From assembly GCF_029893325.1 (NCBI RefSeq), contig NZ_JARXWL010000004.1, positions 62,001-126,000 on the forward strand: a DNA stretch of 64,000 bases, given 5' to 3'. The notes beneath the pieces are model-generated. The model had not been told where the DNA came from. It did not search any database and saw only the letters and a program-made list of their open reading frames with translations. Position numbers and translations under genes: made by a program. Shown here piece by piece: positions 42,485-53,219 of the stretch; position 1 is the stretch's first letter, and the number at the start of each line of letters is the position of its first letter. This stretch comes from Enterococcus sp. PF1-24. Its GTDB lineage: Bacteria > Bacillota > Bacilli > Lactobacillales > Enterococcaceae.

Positions 42485-44449
42485 ATGGGAAAATATCAAG
42501 CAGATGCTGAAAAGCTGCTAAAGGAAATTGGAGGCAAAGATAACATCGCCGCCGTTTCTCATTGTGCAACAAGAATGCGTTTCGTATTAAACGATCCGAC
42601 AAAAGCCAATGAAGCAGCTATCGAGGATATCGACAGTGTTAAAGGGATGTTTACAAATGCCGGTCAGTTTCAAGTTATTATTGGTAATGATGTGTCACTT
42701 TTCTACAATGATTTTACAGCTGTTTCAGGAATCGAAGGCGTTTCAAAAGAACAAGGGAAGGCAGCAGCTAAACAAAATTTAAATCTGTTGCAACGTGTAA
42801 TTGGCGTTTTAGCCGAAATTTTCACTCCAATTATTCCAGCAATTATTGTCGGTGGGTTAATTTTAGGTTTCCGTAATGTTTTAGAAGGAATTCAATTTGG
42901 CTTTTTAGGCGGCCAAACAATTGTTGAATCTTCAGTATTTTGGAGCGGCGTTAACCATTTCTTATGGCTACCAGGGGAAGCGATTTTCCATTTCTTACCG
43001 GTAGGTATTACGTGGAGTATTTCTAAAAAGATGGGCACCACGCAAATTCTCGGCATTATTCTTGGTATTACTTTAGTTTCACCGCAATTATTAAATGCTT
43101 ATGCCGTGGCTGGAGCAACAGAAATTCCTCAATGGGATTTTGGTTTTGCGCAAATTGATATGATTGGTTATCAAGCACAAGTTATCCCTGCTATGTTAGC
43201 TGGTTTCTTGTTAGCTTATTTGGAAATTTTCTTTAGGAAACATATTCCCCAAGCGATTTCAATGATTTTTGTACCACTATTCTCTTTAGTACCAACAATT
43301 TTTGCCGCTCATGTGATTTTAGGCCCGATTGGTTGGGCAATCGGTAATTGGATTTCTGGAATTGTTAATGGTGGGTTAACATCATCATTAAGCTGGTTAT
43401 TTGGCGCTGTCTTTGGCTTCTTATATTCTCCACTAGTTATTACCGGTCTGCATCATATGACCAACGCTATTGACACTCAGTTAATCGCTGACTTTGGTTC
43501 AACAAATCTTTGGCCAATGATTGCTTTAGCAAATATCGCTCAAGGTTCGGCGGTTTTAGCTGTTATCTTCTTGCATAAAGGTAACGAAAAAGAAGAGCAA
43601 GTTTCAATCCCAGCAACTATTTCATGTTATTTGGGAGTTACTGAACCTGCGATGTTCGGGATCAACTTGAAATATATCTATCCATTCGTAGCTGCAATGG
43701 TAGGTTCAGGATTAGCAAGTATGTTTTCAACTCTGATGGGGGTTCGTTCAAATGCAATTGGTGTCGGCGGTTTACCAGGAATTTTAGCCATTCGACCAAA
43801 AGATATGCCAGCCTTTGCGGTTGCCATGTTAATTGCGATTGTCGTACCATTTATCTTCACAATTATTTTCAGACGGGTCGCTGCTTTAAATAAAATTGAT
43901 CCTATCGGTAATTTATCCGTGGCTCCCGTTGGTGAAGCACCTACTAATAATTTCACAGTTGAAATGCCAGCGGAAGTAAATGAAGTTGCAACAACTGAAA
44001 TGTTATTCGCTGTCGCTGACGGTGTTGTTTTACCAATCACCGAAGTTGCCGATCCAGTGTTCTCTCAAAAAATGATGGGTGACGGTTTTGCAGTTCAACC
44101 AAGTGCTGATGAAGTTTATGCGCCAGTTAACGGTGTCATTACCACCATTTTTGAAACGCAACACGCAATTGGCATTCAAACACCCGCCGGCTTAGAAATT
44201 TTAGTTCATATGGGCTTAGATACTGTTGAATTAAAAGGCGCACCTTTTACGGTAAAAGTTAATGTCGGTGAACAAGTAACCCCAGATACTTTGTTAGCAA
44301 AAATGAATCGCGCTGCGATTATTGAGGCTGGCAAAGCAACTGACATTATTGTCGCTTTAACAAATAGTGACCGGGTAGAAAATTTAACTTTAACTAAAAC
44401 GGGCGCTGTTCAAGCAAAAGAAAATATCGCTGAAGCTTTAATTAAATAA
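42485..44449 (+). CDS. treB: PTS trehalose EIIBCA
   Basis: 654-residue transporter importing trehalose as trehalose 6-phosphate. EIIB domain (about 1-85, cysteine in SHCATRMRF), EIIC (about 105-470, with AIFHFLPVGITWSISKKMGT and LGITLVSPQLLNAYAVAGA, very close to TreB proteins), and a glucose-type EIIA (about 500-650; MGDGFAVQPSADEVYAPVNG and the phosphohistidine in ILVHMGLDTVEL). The ATG at 42485 has AAAGGGG upstream; an ATG-like start at 42449 lies in the operator. Divergent from the phosphorylase gene. Confidence 0.93.
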   Translation: MGKYQADAEKLLKEIGGKDNIAAVSHCATRMRFVLNDPTKANEAAIEDIDSVKGMFTNAGQFQVIIGNDVSLFYNDFTAVSGIEGVSKEQGKAAAKQNLNLLQRVIGVLAEIFTPIIPAIIVGGLILGFRNVLEGIQFGFLGGQTIVESSVFWSGVNHFLWLPGEAIFHFLPVGITWSISKKMGTTQILGIILGITLVSPQLLNAYAVAGATEIPQWDFGFAQIDMIGYQAQVIPAMLAGFLLAYLEIFFRKHIPQAISMIFVPLFSLVPTIFAAHVILGPIGWAIGNWISGIVNGGLTSSLSWLFGAVFGFLYSPLVITGLHHMTNAIDTQLIADFGSTNLWPMIALANIAQGSAVLAVIFLHKGNEKEEQVSIPATISCYLGVTEPAMFGINLKYIYPFVAAMVGSGLASMFSTLMGVRSNAIGVGGLPGILAIRPKDMPAFAVAMLIAIVVPFIFTIIFRRVAALNKIDPIGNLSVAPVGEAPTNNFTVEMPAEVNEVATTEMLFAVADGVVLPITEVADPVFSQKMMGDGFAVQPSADEVYAPVNGVITTIFETQHAIGIQTPAGLEILVHMGLDTVELKGAPFTVKVNVGEQVTPDTLLAKMNRAAIIEAGKATDIIVALTNSDRVENLTLTKTGAVQAKENIAEALIK

Positions 44450-44461
44450 ATCAAGTAAAAC

Positions 44462-44507
44462 AAAAACGAGTAAAATCTTTCATTCGCGAAAGATTTTACT
44501 CGTTTTT
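44462..44507. terminator. Bidirectional terminator
   Basis: AAAAACGAGTAAAATCTTTC and GAAAGATTTTACTCGTTTTT form a perfect 20-bp stem between treB and maf. Confidence 0.9.
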
Positions 44508-44511
44508 CATT

Positions 44512-45063
44512 TTAAAATTGCTTTAACATCTGATTTACTTTACCAATTGGAAAGCCAACAATACTGTAATAATCGCCATGAATTTCTTTTACAAAAACGC
44601 TGGCTTGCTCTTGAATTCCATAGGCGCCAGCTTTATCCGCGTATTTACCAGTTGCTAGATAAGCATTAATTTCTGCTGTCGTTAAAGGATAAAAAGTGAC
44701 TTCCGCTGAGGACAAAGTAGCTTCTTTATGCGCTCCCTTTTGCAAAACAACTGCGGTATAAACCGTATGGGTTGCATCGCTCATCCCCTGCAACATTTGA
44801 AAAGCATCGACTTCGGAAACCGGCTTACCTAAAATTTTATCTTGATGAACAACAATTGTATCGCTAGCAATCACTAATGCTTCTGGATGAGTTTCACTAA
44901 CAACCGCAGCTTTTTCCGCTGCCATTTTTTCTACATAAGCAACTGGCGTTATGCCAGCCGGAACAGTTTCATCAATATCAGCTGGCATGACTGTAAATTC
45001 CGGTACCAAGCGAGCTAATAGTTCTTTTCTTCGGGGTGATTGCGAAGCTAAAATAATTTCCAT
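44512..45063 (-). CDS. maf: Maf family nucleoside triphosphate pyrophosphatase
   Basis: 183-residue house-cleaning enzyme hydrolysing non-canonical or pyrimidine nucleoside triphosphates to monophosphates. Motifs: ILASQSPRRKELL at the N-terminus, VIASDTIVV near residue 65, KPVSEVDAFQMLQGMS near 80, and GAYGIQEQASVFVKEIHGDYYSIVGFP near 145, given here in part as DYYSIVGFP. Full length. ATG at 45063. Last gene after mutSL on this strand; an intergenic repeat copy lies between. Confidence 0.93.
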   Translation of the reverse strand: MEIILASQSPRRKELLARLVPEFTVMPADIDETVPAGITPVAYVEKMAAEKAAVVSETHPEALVIASDTIVVHQDKILGKPVSEVDAFQMLQGMSDATHTVYTAVVLQKGAHKEATLSSAEVTFYPLTTAEINAYLATGKYADKAGAYGIQEQASVFVKEIHGDYYSIVGFPIGKVNQMLKQF

Positions 45064-45098
45064 TTTTATTCTTCCTAACTAAAATTTAAGATACAGAT

Positions 45099-45146
45099 TT
45101 TTATGCATTTTACTCACCAGCAGAACAACGGCAAGTGCTTTTTTTA
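45099..45146 (-). repeat. Dispersed repeat copy between mutL and maf
   Basis: Plus-strand blocks TTATGCATTTTACTC, CAGAACAACG and GCTTTTTTT match, in order and spacing, the repeat at 613-660 (TTTGCACTTTACTC, CAGAACAACG, GCTTTTTATGCA). It fills most of the 84-base gap, and its end abuts the mutL stop codon. Confidence 0.6.
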
Positions 45147-45147
45147 A

Positions 45148-47190
45148 TCAATGTGGGTCTTGGATGCGTTTAAACATGCGTTCCATGTCGCCGTTGGTGA
45201 AATGAATCAAAACAGGGCGACCATGGGGACAGTTGTAAGGATTTTGGCATTTAGCTAAATCAGCTAATAAAACTCTGGCTTGGGCGTCATTTAAATGATG
45301 ATTGGCTTTAATCGAACGTTTACAACTCATCATAATGGCGGTGGCTTCTCGGAATTTTTTCACGCTGACACTGCCGGTTAATAAAAGCATGTCAATCATT
45401 TCCCGAATAATTCGTTCTTCTTCGCCAGATGGATACCAAGTCGGATGGCTGCGAACAATAAAGCTATTTTGTCCAAATTCCTCCAAATTAATACCAACTT
45501 CTGCTAAAAGTTCTGTTTGTTCCTTCAACTTCAAGGCATCGCTATTAGGATAATCTAAAACTATCGGTAACAGTAATTCTTGCAAATCATCGCCAACATC
45601 AGCGATTTTTTCACGATAATATTCATATTTAATTCGTTCTTGAGCTGCGTGTTGGTCAATGATATACAAACCTGCTTGGCTTTGCGCAAATAAATAAGTT
45701 CCGTGCATCTGTCCGAAATACTCCAGCAGCGGAAACGCCGCCACGGGTTCTTCCTTAGCTAAACGATTTAAAGTCTGCTCTAATAAATATGAATTTTTTT
45801 TCGAAGTAAAATCAAACTCAGTATGTTCGGCAACAGCTAGCCCTGGTTCACTTGGAGCGGTTGGTGGTGTAACTTCGGTTTCCACCACCCGCTCTTCCTC
45901 ATTACTAACTACTGGAGCTGTTTCTGGTTCAACAACTGCTTTAGTTGGATTTTCTGCCGTTTCAAAGGCAGGTAACTCCTCTGCCACTTGTAAAGGGGCA
46001 GCTTTTGCAGGTATTTCGTTCTGCTCTACCACTGGTTTCACAAAGAAATTGCCAGTTTGCGGATCAAAGCCTAAACTTCCTGGCTTTTTAGTTGGGGTTA
46101 TATCAGTTGAAGTGGTTAACTCCATTTCGATTTGCTCAACTTTAGGTTGGTCAGCGACTTTTTTCTTAAAACGTAAATTATCAGCCGCACTAGGAATCAA
46201 AGTTTCTTTTTGCAACGCTTCCCGAATGCTTTCACTAATTAAAATCATTAATTCTTTTTCTTTAGATAAACGAACTTCTTGTTTAGTTGGATGAACATTT
46301 ACATCGACTAACAAGGGGTCCATTTTGATTTCAATTACTGCAATCGGATAACGCCCCACCATTAATTTAGAGCCATAACCATTAACAATCGCTTTGTTTA
46401 AGGCAAAATTTTTAATATAGCGGCCGTTAATAATCGTTGATAAATAATTGCGTCCGGCGCGAGTAACTTCAGGTAAAGAAACAAAACCGCTAATTTCAAA
46501 ATCTAAATCTTTAGCGGAAATAGGCAACATTTTTTTGGCGGTAGCCATTCCGTAAATCCCTGCCAGCGCCTGTTTTAAATCACCATTGCCGGTAGTCGTT
46601 AACATTTTATTGCCTTCATGAACTAAACGAAAGGCGATTTGCGGGTGGCTTAATGCCAGGCGATTAACAATATCTCCCACATTAGCTAATTCAGTTTGTA
46701 AAGTTTTAACGTATTTTAGGCGGGCAGGCGTATTAAAGAAGAGATTACTAACGGTAATCTTTGTGCCTTGTCGTAAAGGTGCGGGCTGATGCACCAAGAT
46801 TTCACCGCCTTTTAACTTCAAAAAAGAACCTTCTTTGCCGGTCGCCGTTGCGGTTTCTATTTCCAACTCAGAAACTGAAGCAATACTCGGTAAAGCTTCC
46901 CCTCTAAAACCTAAGGTTCGAATCCGAAATAAATCATCACGGTTATGAATTTTACTTGTGGCATGCCGTTTAAAAGCATTTTCCACGTCATCATCTGCAA
47001 TACCTTCCCCGTTATCAGTAATTTGAATGCGGCGTAAACCAGCTTCCTCTAAAATAATATCAATCTGTGTCGCACCAGCATCAATCGCATTTTCCACCAA
47101 TTCCTTAACTACTGAAGCTGGCCGTTCTACCACTTCCCCAGCCGCAATTTGATTGGCTAAACGTTCTGAAAGCTCTTGAATTTTCCCCAT
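45148..47190 (-). CDS. mutL: DNA mismatch repair protein MutL
   Basis: 680-residue mismatch-repair nicking factor. N-terminal GHKL ATPase: [45 protein letters not shown] long linker rich in Glu/Pro/Val (about 345-465), then the C-terminal endonuclease domain with [14 protein letters not shown] near 535 and CPHGRPVLI near 660. These metal-site motifs mark the nicking type found in organisms without MutH. The ATG at 47190 lies 38 nt after the mutS stop. Confidence 0.96.
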   Translation of the reverse strand: MGKIQELSERLANQIAAGEVVERPASVVKELVENAIDAGATQIDIILEEAGLRRIQITDNGEGIADDDVENAFKRHATSKIHNRDDLFRIRTLGFRGEALPSIASVSELEIETATATGKEGSFLKLKGGEILVHQPAPLRQGTKITVSNLFFNTPARLKYVKTLQTELANVGDIVNRLALSHPQIAFRLVHEGNKMLTTTGNGDLKQALAGIYGMATAKKMLPISAKDLDFEISGFVSLPEVTRAGRNYLSTIINGRYIKNFALNKAIVNGYGSKLMVGRYPIAVIEIKMDPLLVDVNVHPTKQEVRLSKEKELMILISESIREALQKETLIPSAADNLRFKKKVADQPKVEQIEMELTTSTDITPTKKPGSLGFDPQTGNFFVKPVVEQNEIPAKAAPLQVAEELPAFETAENPTKAVVEPETAPVVSNEEERVVETEVTPPTAPSEPGLAVAEHTEFDFTSKKNSYLLEQTLNRLAKEEPVAAFPLLEYFGQMHGTYLFAQSQAGLYIIDQHAAQERIKYEYYREKIADVGDDLQELLLPIVLDYPNSDALKLKEQTELLAEVGINLEEFGQNSFIVRSHPTWYPSGEEERIIREMIDMLLLTGSVSVKKFREATAIMMSCKRSIKANHHLNDAQARVLLADLAKCQNPYNCPHGRPVLIHFTNGDMERMFKRIQDPH

Positions 47191-47228
47191 TGTGCCACCA
47201 CCATTCTTTTCTTCAATCAGTTAGCTCT

Positions 47229-49808
47229 TTAAAGCTGTTTTTGTAATTCATATAATTTATTCAAAGCATCCATTGGCGTCATTTCTAATAAATTCAAATG
47301 CCGTAAAGCAGCAACGACTGCTTGTTCTTCCGTAGAAGTTTCATTAAATAAAGACAACTGTTGCGGTTCATCAGCGTTTTGACTGAGAGCAGGTGCTGAC
47401 TGTGTCAAATCAACATTAGCTCCTTCAGCTTCCAAGCTGGCTAAAATCGTTGCCGCTCTTTCCAACAGTGCTTGGGGCATACCGGCAATTTTAGCCACAT
47501 GAATCCCGTAACTTTTATCAGCAGGACCTTCCATCATTTTATGCAAGAAAACTACTTCACCGTCTTTTTCAACCGCTCCTACATGAACATTTTTCAAGGC
47601 TGGTAATTGTTGATCTAAAACAGTCAATTCATGATAATGAGTTGAAAACAAGGTTTTCGCTTTTACATTACTATGAATATATTCAATAATTGCTTGCGCT
47701 AAAGCCATGCCATCATAAGTTGCTGTCCCCCGACCTAATTCATCAAATAAAATCAAACTGTTCGGCGTTGCATAACGCAAGGCTTGATTGGCTTCCATCA
47801 TTTCAACCATAAAGGTACTTTGCCCAGCAATTAAATCATCACTGGCACCAATCCGCGTGAAAATCCGATCAAAAATCGGCAATTCCGCTGATTCTGCCGG
47901 TACAAAACAACCAATTTGCGCCATAATGACGGTTAACGCCAATTGCCGCATATAAGTACTCTTACCTGACATATTCGGTCCGGTAATTAATAAAATCATT
48001 TCATCCGGGTGCATTTCAACACTATTCGGAATATATTCTTGATGACCTAAAACTTTTTCCACCACGGGATGGCGGCCTTCTTTAATGGTAATCTCTTGGC
48101 GATTAGCCACTAAATTAGGGCGCACATATTGATAGCGTTCGCTGACGGTTGCAAAACTTTGCAAAACATCTACACTACTAATTAATTTAGCCAATTTTTG
48201 TAGACGTTGAATGGCTTTTTTAACTTCTTCTCGAATCGCTAAAAAGATTTGATACTCCAAATCTACTGATTTTTCTTCAGCTTCTAAAATTAACGTTTCC
48301 AAGCGTTTCAATTCTGGCGTAATAAAGCGTTCCGCATTTGCCAATGTCTGCTTGCGATCATATTTTCCTTCTGGCAAATTAGCTAAATTGGATTTGGTAA
48401 TTTCGATATAATAACCGAATACCCGGTTAAAGCCGACTTTTAAATTTTTAATGCCGGTTTCAGATCGTTCTTTGGCTTCCAGTTCGGCTAACCAGCTTTT
48501 ACCATTGCGCATGGCTTCCCGATATTCATCTAATTGCTCATTAAAACCATCTTTAATAATATTGCCTTCCGTGATTTGTAAAGGTGCTTCATCGTTAATC
48601 GCATCTTCGATCAATTGCACCAAATCTTCCATCGGCTCTAAATCAACCAATAACGGATCCCAAACACCCGCTTGATTAATCCCTTCAATCAAGCTGCGAA
48701 TTTGCGGCACTTGTTGTAAAGAATTTTTCAGTTGTAATAAATCACGACCATTGACGCTCCCGAAAGCCACTCGGCCAGCTAAACGTTCCAAATCATAAAC
48801 TTTCGTCAAAGCTTGTTGTAAATCGCTACGCTCAAAGAAAGCTTCCACTAAAGCAGCCACTTGCTCTTGACGACTGTGAATTTGCGCTTCTTGAATTAAG
48901 GGGCGATCTAACCACTGTTTTAATAAACGGCCACCCATCGCGGTTTTCGTTTCATCTAACAACCATAATAAGGTTCCTTGTTTTTTGCCCGTTCGAATGG
49001 ATTTACTTAATTCCAAATTGAACTTAGAATAGTAATCCATTTTTAAATAGTGATCTGGTTGGTATTCGCTAGCTTTTTGAATATGGGATAAGCTACGTTT
49101 TTGCGTTTCTGATAAATAAGTTAATAGCTTTCCCGTTGCTTCTTTTTGCAAGTCATTGGTTAAATCACTGGTTAAAAAGCTAAACTCGGCATTTTCACTG
49201 ATGGTTTCTTGTTTAGAGAAAACTAAATTTAAGCGACTGCTTAAAGCTTGTTGTAATTTATCAGAAATAGCCGTGCCTAACACGATTTCTTTCGTTTGCA
49301 AAGCGGTAGCTTCATTCATGACACTTTCTTCATCTGCTAAGAAAGCCGTATGCAACTCACCTGTTGATAAATCCACATAAGCAAAACCAAAACCGTTAGT
49401 CCCCGCTGCAATACTCGTCAAAAAATTATTTTCTTTCGCGGCTAAACCTTTGCTATCCATCACTGTTCCCGGGGTAATTAATTGAACAACTTCACGTTTC
49501 ACCATGCCTTTAGTAGCTTTGGCATCTTCCATTTGCTCACAAACGGCAACTTTATAACCTTTTTCTACTAAAGTATCAATGTAACCCGCCGCCGCATGAT
49601 AAGGCACACCACACATGGGAATCGGATCATCCGCATTCCGATTACGACTAGTTAAAGTTAGCTCTAAAATTTGCGAAGCCTGCTCCGCATCTTCATAGAA
49701 CATTTCATAAAAATCTCCTAAACGATAGAACAAAAAAGCATCCTGGTATTGTGCCTTGATGCTTAAATATTGTTCCATCATGGGGGTTTGTTTCGTTTTT
49801 TGAGGCAT
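47229..49808 (-). CDS. mutS: DNA mismatch repair protein MutS
   Basis: 859-residue mismatch sensor. N-terminal mismatch-binding loop [14 protein letters not shown] near residue 33, connector and lever domains, ATPase Walker [14 protein letters not shown] near 610, [18 protein letters not shown] near 655, Walker [17 protein letters not shown] near 690, and FSTHYHELT near 725. Full length with C-terminal dimerisation tail. ATG at 49808 with AGGGAG upstream. Downstream of ricA in the Firmicutes order ymdB-ricA-mutS-mutL. Confidence 0.97.
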   Translation of the reverse strand: MPQKTKQTPMMEQYLSIKAQYQDAFLFYRLGDFYEMFYEDAEQASQILELTLTSRNRNADDPIPMCGVPYHAAAGYIDTLVEKGYKVAVCEQMEDAKATKGMVKREVVQLITPGTVMDSKGLAAKENNFLTSIAAGTNGFGFAYVDLSTGELHTAFLADEESVMNEATALQTKEIVLGTAISDKLQQALSSRLNLVFSKQETISENAEFSFLTSDLTNDLQKEATGKLLTYLSETQKRSLSHIQKASEYQPDHYLKMDYYSKFNLELSKSIRTGKKQGTLLWLLDETKTAMGGRLLKQWLDRPLIQEAQIHSRQEQVAALVEAFFERSDLQQALTKVYDLERLAGRVAFGSVNGRDLLQLKNSLQQVPQIRSLIEGINQAGVWDPLLVDLEPMEDLVQLIEDAINDEAPLQITEGNIIKDGFNEQLDEYREAMRNGKSWLAELEAKERSETGIKNLKVGFNRVFGYYIEITKSNLANLPEGKYDRKQTLANAERFITPELKRLETLILEAEEKSVDLEYQIFLAIREEVKKAIQRLQKLAKLISSVDVLQSFATVSERYQYVRPNLVANRQEITIKEGRHPVVEKVLGHQEYIPNSVEMHPDEMILLITGPNMSGKSTYMRQLALTVIMAQIGCFVPAESAELPIFDRIFTRIGASDDLIAGQSTFMVEMMEANQALRYATPNSLILFDELGRGTATYDGMALAQAIIEYIHSNVKAKTLFSTHYHELTVLDQQLPALKNVHVGAVEKDGEVVFLHKMMEGPADKSYGIHVAKIAGMPQALLERAATILASLEAEGANVDLTQSAPALSQNADEPQQLSLFNETSTEEQAVVAALRHLNLLEMTPMDALNKLYELQKQL

Positions 49809-49853
49809 CAGTTTACTCCCTATTATTTTTTCATTCCAGCAGATAAATGTCTG

Positions 49854-49897
49854 AAAGCTTAATTTCTAACAGCTGTTAACCATAGAAATCAAGCTTT
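49854..49897 (-). other. Hairpin between ricA and mutS
   Basis: AAAGCTTAATTTCTA pairs with TAGAAATCAAGCTTT (one G-U or mismatch), a 15-bp stem with a loop holding ACAGCTGT. No T-run follows on the reverse strand, so it is probably an mRNA processing or stability element and not a terminator. Confidence 0.45.
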
Positions 49898-49905
49898 TAG
49901 GCGAT

Positions 49906-50265
49906 TTAATTGTCTGTTAATTGTTCATTCATCTCTTGCTGAATGCGTTTGGTTAAATATTGAATTAAATCATTGGCTTCAAGCAATCGTTCCCGATAAG
50001 CCACCACTAAAGGATGATTATCAAATTCCGCAGTCAGCCGGTCAGCTTCCGCTAAAGCTTGCTTTTGCGCAGCTGGTTTTTCATAATAATCAAAACTAAC
50101 CGCTGCTTTTTGAGCAGCTTTAATTTCCGCGGTTAACTCAGTTAATCTTTGATTTTCTGCCACCCGTTGTTCGATTTCTCGAAACTGGTGGATTATTTGA
50201 TTTTTTTCAAGTTCTTGATTTAATTTCTTCAAAGCCGCTTCAACGGCTGGTTCTTCTGCTAACAT
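49906..50265 (-). CDS. ricA: RicA (YmcA), YlbF/YmcA family
   Basis: 119-residue all-helical protein. In B. subtilis RicA forms the RicAFT complex that directs RNase Y mRNA processing. The helical pattern NQIIHQFREIEQRVAENQRL then AAQKAAVSFDYYEKPAAQKQAL and the C-terminal LIQYLTKRIQQ match the family. The location between ymdB and mutS supports the call. Weak ribosome site (AAAGAAA) before ATG 50265, 18 nt after ymdB. Confidence 0.85.
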   Translation of the reverse strand: MLAEEPAVEAALKKLNQELEKNQIIHQFREIEQRVAENQRLTELTAEIKAAQKAAVSFDYYEKPAAQKQALAEADRLTAEFDNHPLVVAYRERLLEANDLIQYLTKRIQQEMNEQLTDN

Positions 50266-50283
50266 AACACCGTTTCTTTCTTT

Positions 50284-51081
50284 TTAATCCGTAAAAGGAT
50301 GGTCTTCATTAATCAAGATTGTTTGGATTTTTTTGGCTTTACCAGTCTGTTCGTCAATATCAATCACACAACCTGATAAAATTTCTCGGCCATCTTCCAC
50401 CACTTCAAAACGCTGCGGTAAAGATGTTTGAAATTTTTCGATAATCGGCTCTCGCTTCATGCCTAAAATCCCATCATAAGGTCCAGTCATCCCAACATCT
50501 GTTAAATAAGCCGTTCCTTTTGGTAAAATCCGCGGATCATTAGTTTGAACATGAGTGTGCGTCCCGACAACTGCCGAAACTCGCCCATCTAAAAACCAGC
50601 CCATCGCTTGTTTTTCACTAGTCGTTTCGCCGTGGAAATCCACAAAAATGAAAGGTGTCCGTTTGCGGGCAATTTTTAATAACTCTTCCATTTTACGAAA
50701 AGGATCATCTAAATCCACCATAAAAGAGCGAGCTTGCATATTAATGACCGCTAGCTCAATCGCATTGACTTTAACAAAAACCATTCCTTGACCAGGAACG
50801 CCTTCTGGAAAATTTGCCGGCCGCACCATTTTCTTGGCGTCATCAATAAAATCAAAAATCGCTTTATTATCCCAAGTATGATTGCCTAAAGTCACCACAT
50901 CTACGCCGTCTTGTAAAAATTTCTTATAAATTTTCTCAGTAATGCCACGACCAGAAGCCGCATTTTCACCATTAACAATCGTAACTTGTGGACGATATTT
51001 TTTCTTTAATTTGGGTAAATAATTCGTCAATGTGTTTCGTCCTAGAGCACCAACAACATCTCCAATAAATAATAACCGCAA
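50284..51081 (-). CDS. ymdB: YmdB metallophosphoesterase
   Basis: 265-residue dimetal phosphoesterase; B. subtilis YmdB hydrolyses 2',3'-cyclic nucleotides and influences biofilm genes. Metal-site motifs: LFIGDVVGALGRN at the N-terminus, VNGENAASGRGIT near 38, TLGNHTWDNK near 64, VDFHGETTSEKQAMGW near 148, VVGTHTHVQTND near 172. Full length. First gene of ymdB-ricA-mutS-mutL here. Confidence 0.93.
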   Translation of the reverse strand: MRLLFIGDVVGALGRNTLTNYLPKLKKKYRPQVTIVNGENAASGRGITEKIYKKFLQDGVDVVTLGNHTWDNKAIFDFIDDAKKMVRPANFPEGVPGQGMVFVKVNAIELAVINMQARSFMVDLDDPFRKMEELLKIARKRTPFIFVDFHGETTSEKQAMGWFLDGRVSAVVGTHTHVQTNDPRILPKGTAYLTDVGMTGPYDGILGMKREPIIEKFQTSLPQRFEVVEDGREILSGCVIDIDEQTGKAKKIQTILINEDHPFTD

Positions 51082-51241
51082 AGATCTTCCTCTTCTCTAA
51101 TCGGCCTCTTTAAAAAATACTTATTTTTCATAACCAGCAGTTTTTAAAGTTTCGCCTTAACCACTTACGTTTTTTCAAACTACATCTTTAACTATTATAC
51201 TAAAAATTAATCATAAAACCAATCAAAGAAAAAAGGGATTT

Positions 51242-51269
51242 AAAAAGACCTCTAGCAAGAGGTCTTTAA
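51242..51269 (-). terminator. Terminator of the HAD gene
   Basis: AAAAAGACCTCT and AGAGGTCTTT form a GC-centred stem 10 nt after the stop at 51278. Confidence 0.75.
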
Positions 51270-51277
51270 GGTAATTT

Positions 51278-52054
51278 TTATAGTGCTTCTAAAACTTGCA
51301 ATGCTTTCCAAATGCCATCATCATCATTCGTGGCAGTTACCACATCAGCGATTTTTTGCACTGATGCTTCAGCATTTCCCATCGCCACACCAATACCGGC
51401 AGTTGTTAACATCTCAATATCATTTTCTCCATCACCAAAAGCAATAATATCTTTTTGATTAATCCCTAATTGTTCAGCCATAAAAAGTAAACTGGCAGCC
51501 TTAGAACCTTTTTTCGGAATGACATCCACTGCCTCTTCATGCCAACGAATAAAACGAAAATCAGGAAATAAATTCTCCACCGTTTGATCTAGTGATTGAT
51601 CATAAAAAGCAAAGCCTTGATAGATGTCATTAATTGTTGAATAATCCTTTTGATATTTAGGAAGATCGGTTTTAAAACTAGTTACGATTGCTTGCATTTT
51701 TTCTAAATCATATGAACTACAACGCACCGCTTCATCGACGCCAATTAAAACCGTATCAATTTCGCGATTTTGCATTTCGCCAACCATTCGTTGCACTTCT
51801 GGTTTCGCTAAACCGTTGCTGTAGATTTGCTTATGATCTAAAAAAGCCGCCGCGCCATTACACACCACATAGTTATCAAAGGCTAACTCTCGTAAAACTT
51901 GACTAGACATTTGCCGATTACGACCGGTAGCTATTGTTACTAAATGGCCTTTTTCTCGCAACTTTTGCAACGCTCTTTTTGTACTTGCTAATGGTTGTTT
52001 TTGGCTATTTAACAAGGTGCCATCAATATCAAAAGCAAACAATTTTCTTTCCAC
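51278..52054 (-). CDS. Cof-type HAD-IIB phosphatase
   Basis: 258-residue HAD hydrolase. Motif I AFDIDGTLLNSQKQ at residue 7, motif II VTIATGRNRQMSS near 38, IIB cap (about 80-185), lysine in VIPKKGSKAASLL near 178, motif IV FGDGENDIEMLTTAGIGVAMG near 205 (given as FGDGENDIEML). ATG at 52054. Monocistronic. Likely a sugar-phosphate or flavin-precursor phosphatase; the substrate cannot be told from sequence. Confidence 0.87.
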   Translation of the reverse strand: MERKLFAFDIDGTLLNSQKQPLASTKRALQKLREKGHLVTIATGRNRQMSSQVLRELAFDNYVVCNGAAAFLDHKQIYSNGLAKPEVQRMVGEMQNREIDTVLIGVDEAVRCSSYDLEKMQAIVTSFKTDLPKYQKDYSTINDIYQGFAFYDQSLDQTVENLFPDFRFIRWHEEAVDVIPKKGSKAASLLFMAEQLGINQKDIIAFGDGENDIEMLTTAGIGVAMGNAEASVQKIADVVTATNDDDGIWKALQVLEAL

Positions 52055-52097
52055 GTAAAAAAACTCCCTTTATTTTAAAATTATGGCTAAAATTACA

Positions 52098-52128
52098 AAA
52101 AGCCTCAGCAAATTTTGCTGAAGCTTAT
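52098..52128 (-). terminator. Terminator of the FNT gene
   Basis: AAGCTTCAGCAAAATTTGCTGAGGCTTTTT read on the reverse strand in two arms (AAGCTTCAGCAAA / TTTGCTGAGGCTT), then T-run, 10 nt after the stop. Confidence 0.8.
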
Positions 52129-52138
52129 ACATTCGTAA

Positions 52139-52936
52139 TTAATCTACATATTTTGATTCTGAATTGTTTAACCAAGCATAACCTAAGCCCATCACAATTC
52201 CCCCACCAATATAATTACCAATTAAGGCAAATACTAAATTGTGGAGAACGCTAGCGCTACTCATGCCAGCTAATGTGCCACCTGAAGCAAAGTAAGCCAA
52301 TGAAAAGGCTGGGAAATTAGCAATAACGTGTTCATAACCTAAAAAGGCAAAAATGAAAATGATAAAGATAATCGCTAACACTTTACCGGCATCATCTTTC
52401 ATACGCATACTAACTAAAACCGCTGTATTTACAACGATATTGGCAAAAATAGCTTCTACTAAAATTTGAACCGTTGTTTTTTCCAACTTCGCAGTAATTG
52501 AAGTAAAGAAGAAGTTATCCACCTCTAACCCTTGAAAAGGTGTTGTCAAAGAAATCAAGTAACCTACCAATACCCCACCAATCAAGTTAAAGAAAATACA
52601 AGTCAATAAAATCTTGGCAGCTGTTGGCAACGTTAATTTTTTCCGATAAACGCCGACTGTCGTATAAAGCATATTTGATGTTCCTAATTCTGCGTTCATA
52701 TATAAAATCATTACTAACGACCAACTGAACATAAAGGCATATAAAATTTTCCCTAAGCCATGAGCGATATGCTCACCTTTCATAGCAATCGCAAAAGCCA
52801 CCGCTGTTCCTAACCCTAAAAATAAGCATGCTAACACTGAGCGTAACGCATAACGCAAATAACTTGTCTCGATTAAATTTTTCTTCTTTTCAATAGAAGA
52901 GTCGATTTTTTCAAATAATGGCGAGATTGGATTCAT
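52139..52936 (-). CDS. Formate/nitrite transporter (FNT) family channel
   Basis: 265-residue pentameric anion channel with six helices, moving formate, nitrite or lactate-like anions. FNT landmarks: LGLGTAVAFAIAMKGEHIAHGLGK near residue 38 (given as AFAIAMKGE), NAELGTSNMLY near 80, LIGGVLVGYLIS near 118, and ALIGNYIGGGIVMGLGYAW near 237. In enterococci such channels commonly export formate from pyruvate formate-lyase; that is inference. ATG at 52936, GGAGC upstream; own promoter at 53035-53063. Confidence 0.9.
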   Translation of the reverse strand: MNPISPLFEKIDSSIEKKKNLIETSYLRYALRSVLACLFLGLGTAVAFAIAMKGEHIAHGLGKILYAFMFSWSLVMILYMNAELGTSNMLYTTVGVYRKKLTLPTAAKILLTCIFFNLIGGVLVGYLISLTTPFQGLEVDNFFFTSITAKLEKTTVQILVEAIFANIVVNTAVLVSMRMKDDAGKVLAIIFIIFIFAFLGYEHVIANFPAFSLAYFASGGTLAGMSSASVLHNLVFALIGNYIGGGIVMGLGYAWLNNSESKYVD

Positions 52937-53034
52937 GATTGGGCTCCTTTGTTATTAAACTACAAGAAATTCACTTCTTAAAACTGATTCCTATAGCTAG
53001 TTTTTATAAAATAATTTTTTCTTAATCCTTCCAC

Positions 53035-53063
53035 ATTTTATAGGGATTTTAGACTTTTGTAAA
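53035..53063 (-). promoter_or_regulatory. Promoter of the FNT gene
   Basis: Reverse strand: TTTACA (53058-53063), 17-nt spacer, TAAAAT (53035-53040). The leader of about 95 nt is AT-rich with nothing further recognised. Confidence 0.6.
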
Positions 53064-53219
53064 GAAAAAAGTGGTAACTTTCTTGAAGTTTTTCATTTCT
53101 ATTTTCATAAATGATTTTATTTGTCATTTCTATTATTCAAATTTATTTAATTTGAGAAATAAAAACTAAAAAAACATCCAAAAAAAGCCGAAAATTATTC
53201 CTGCCCCATTTTCACAATT

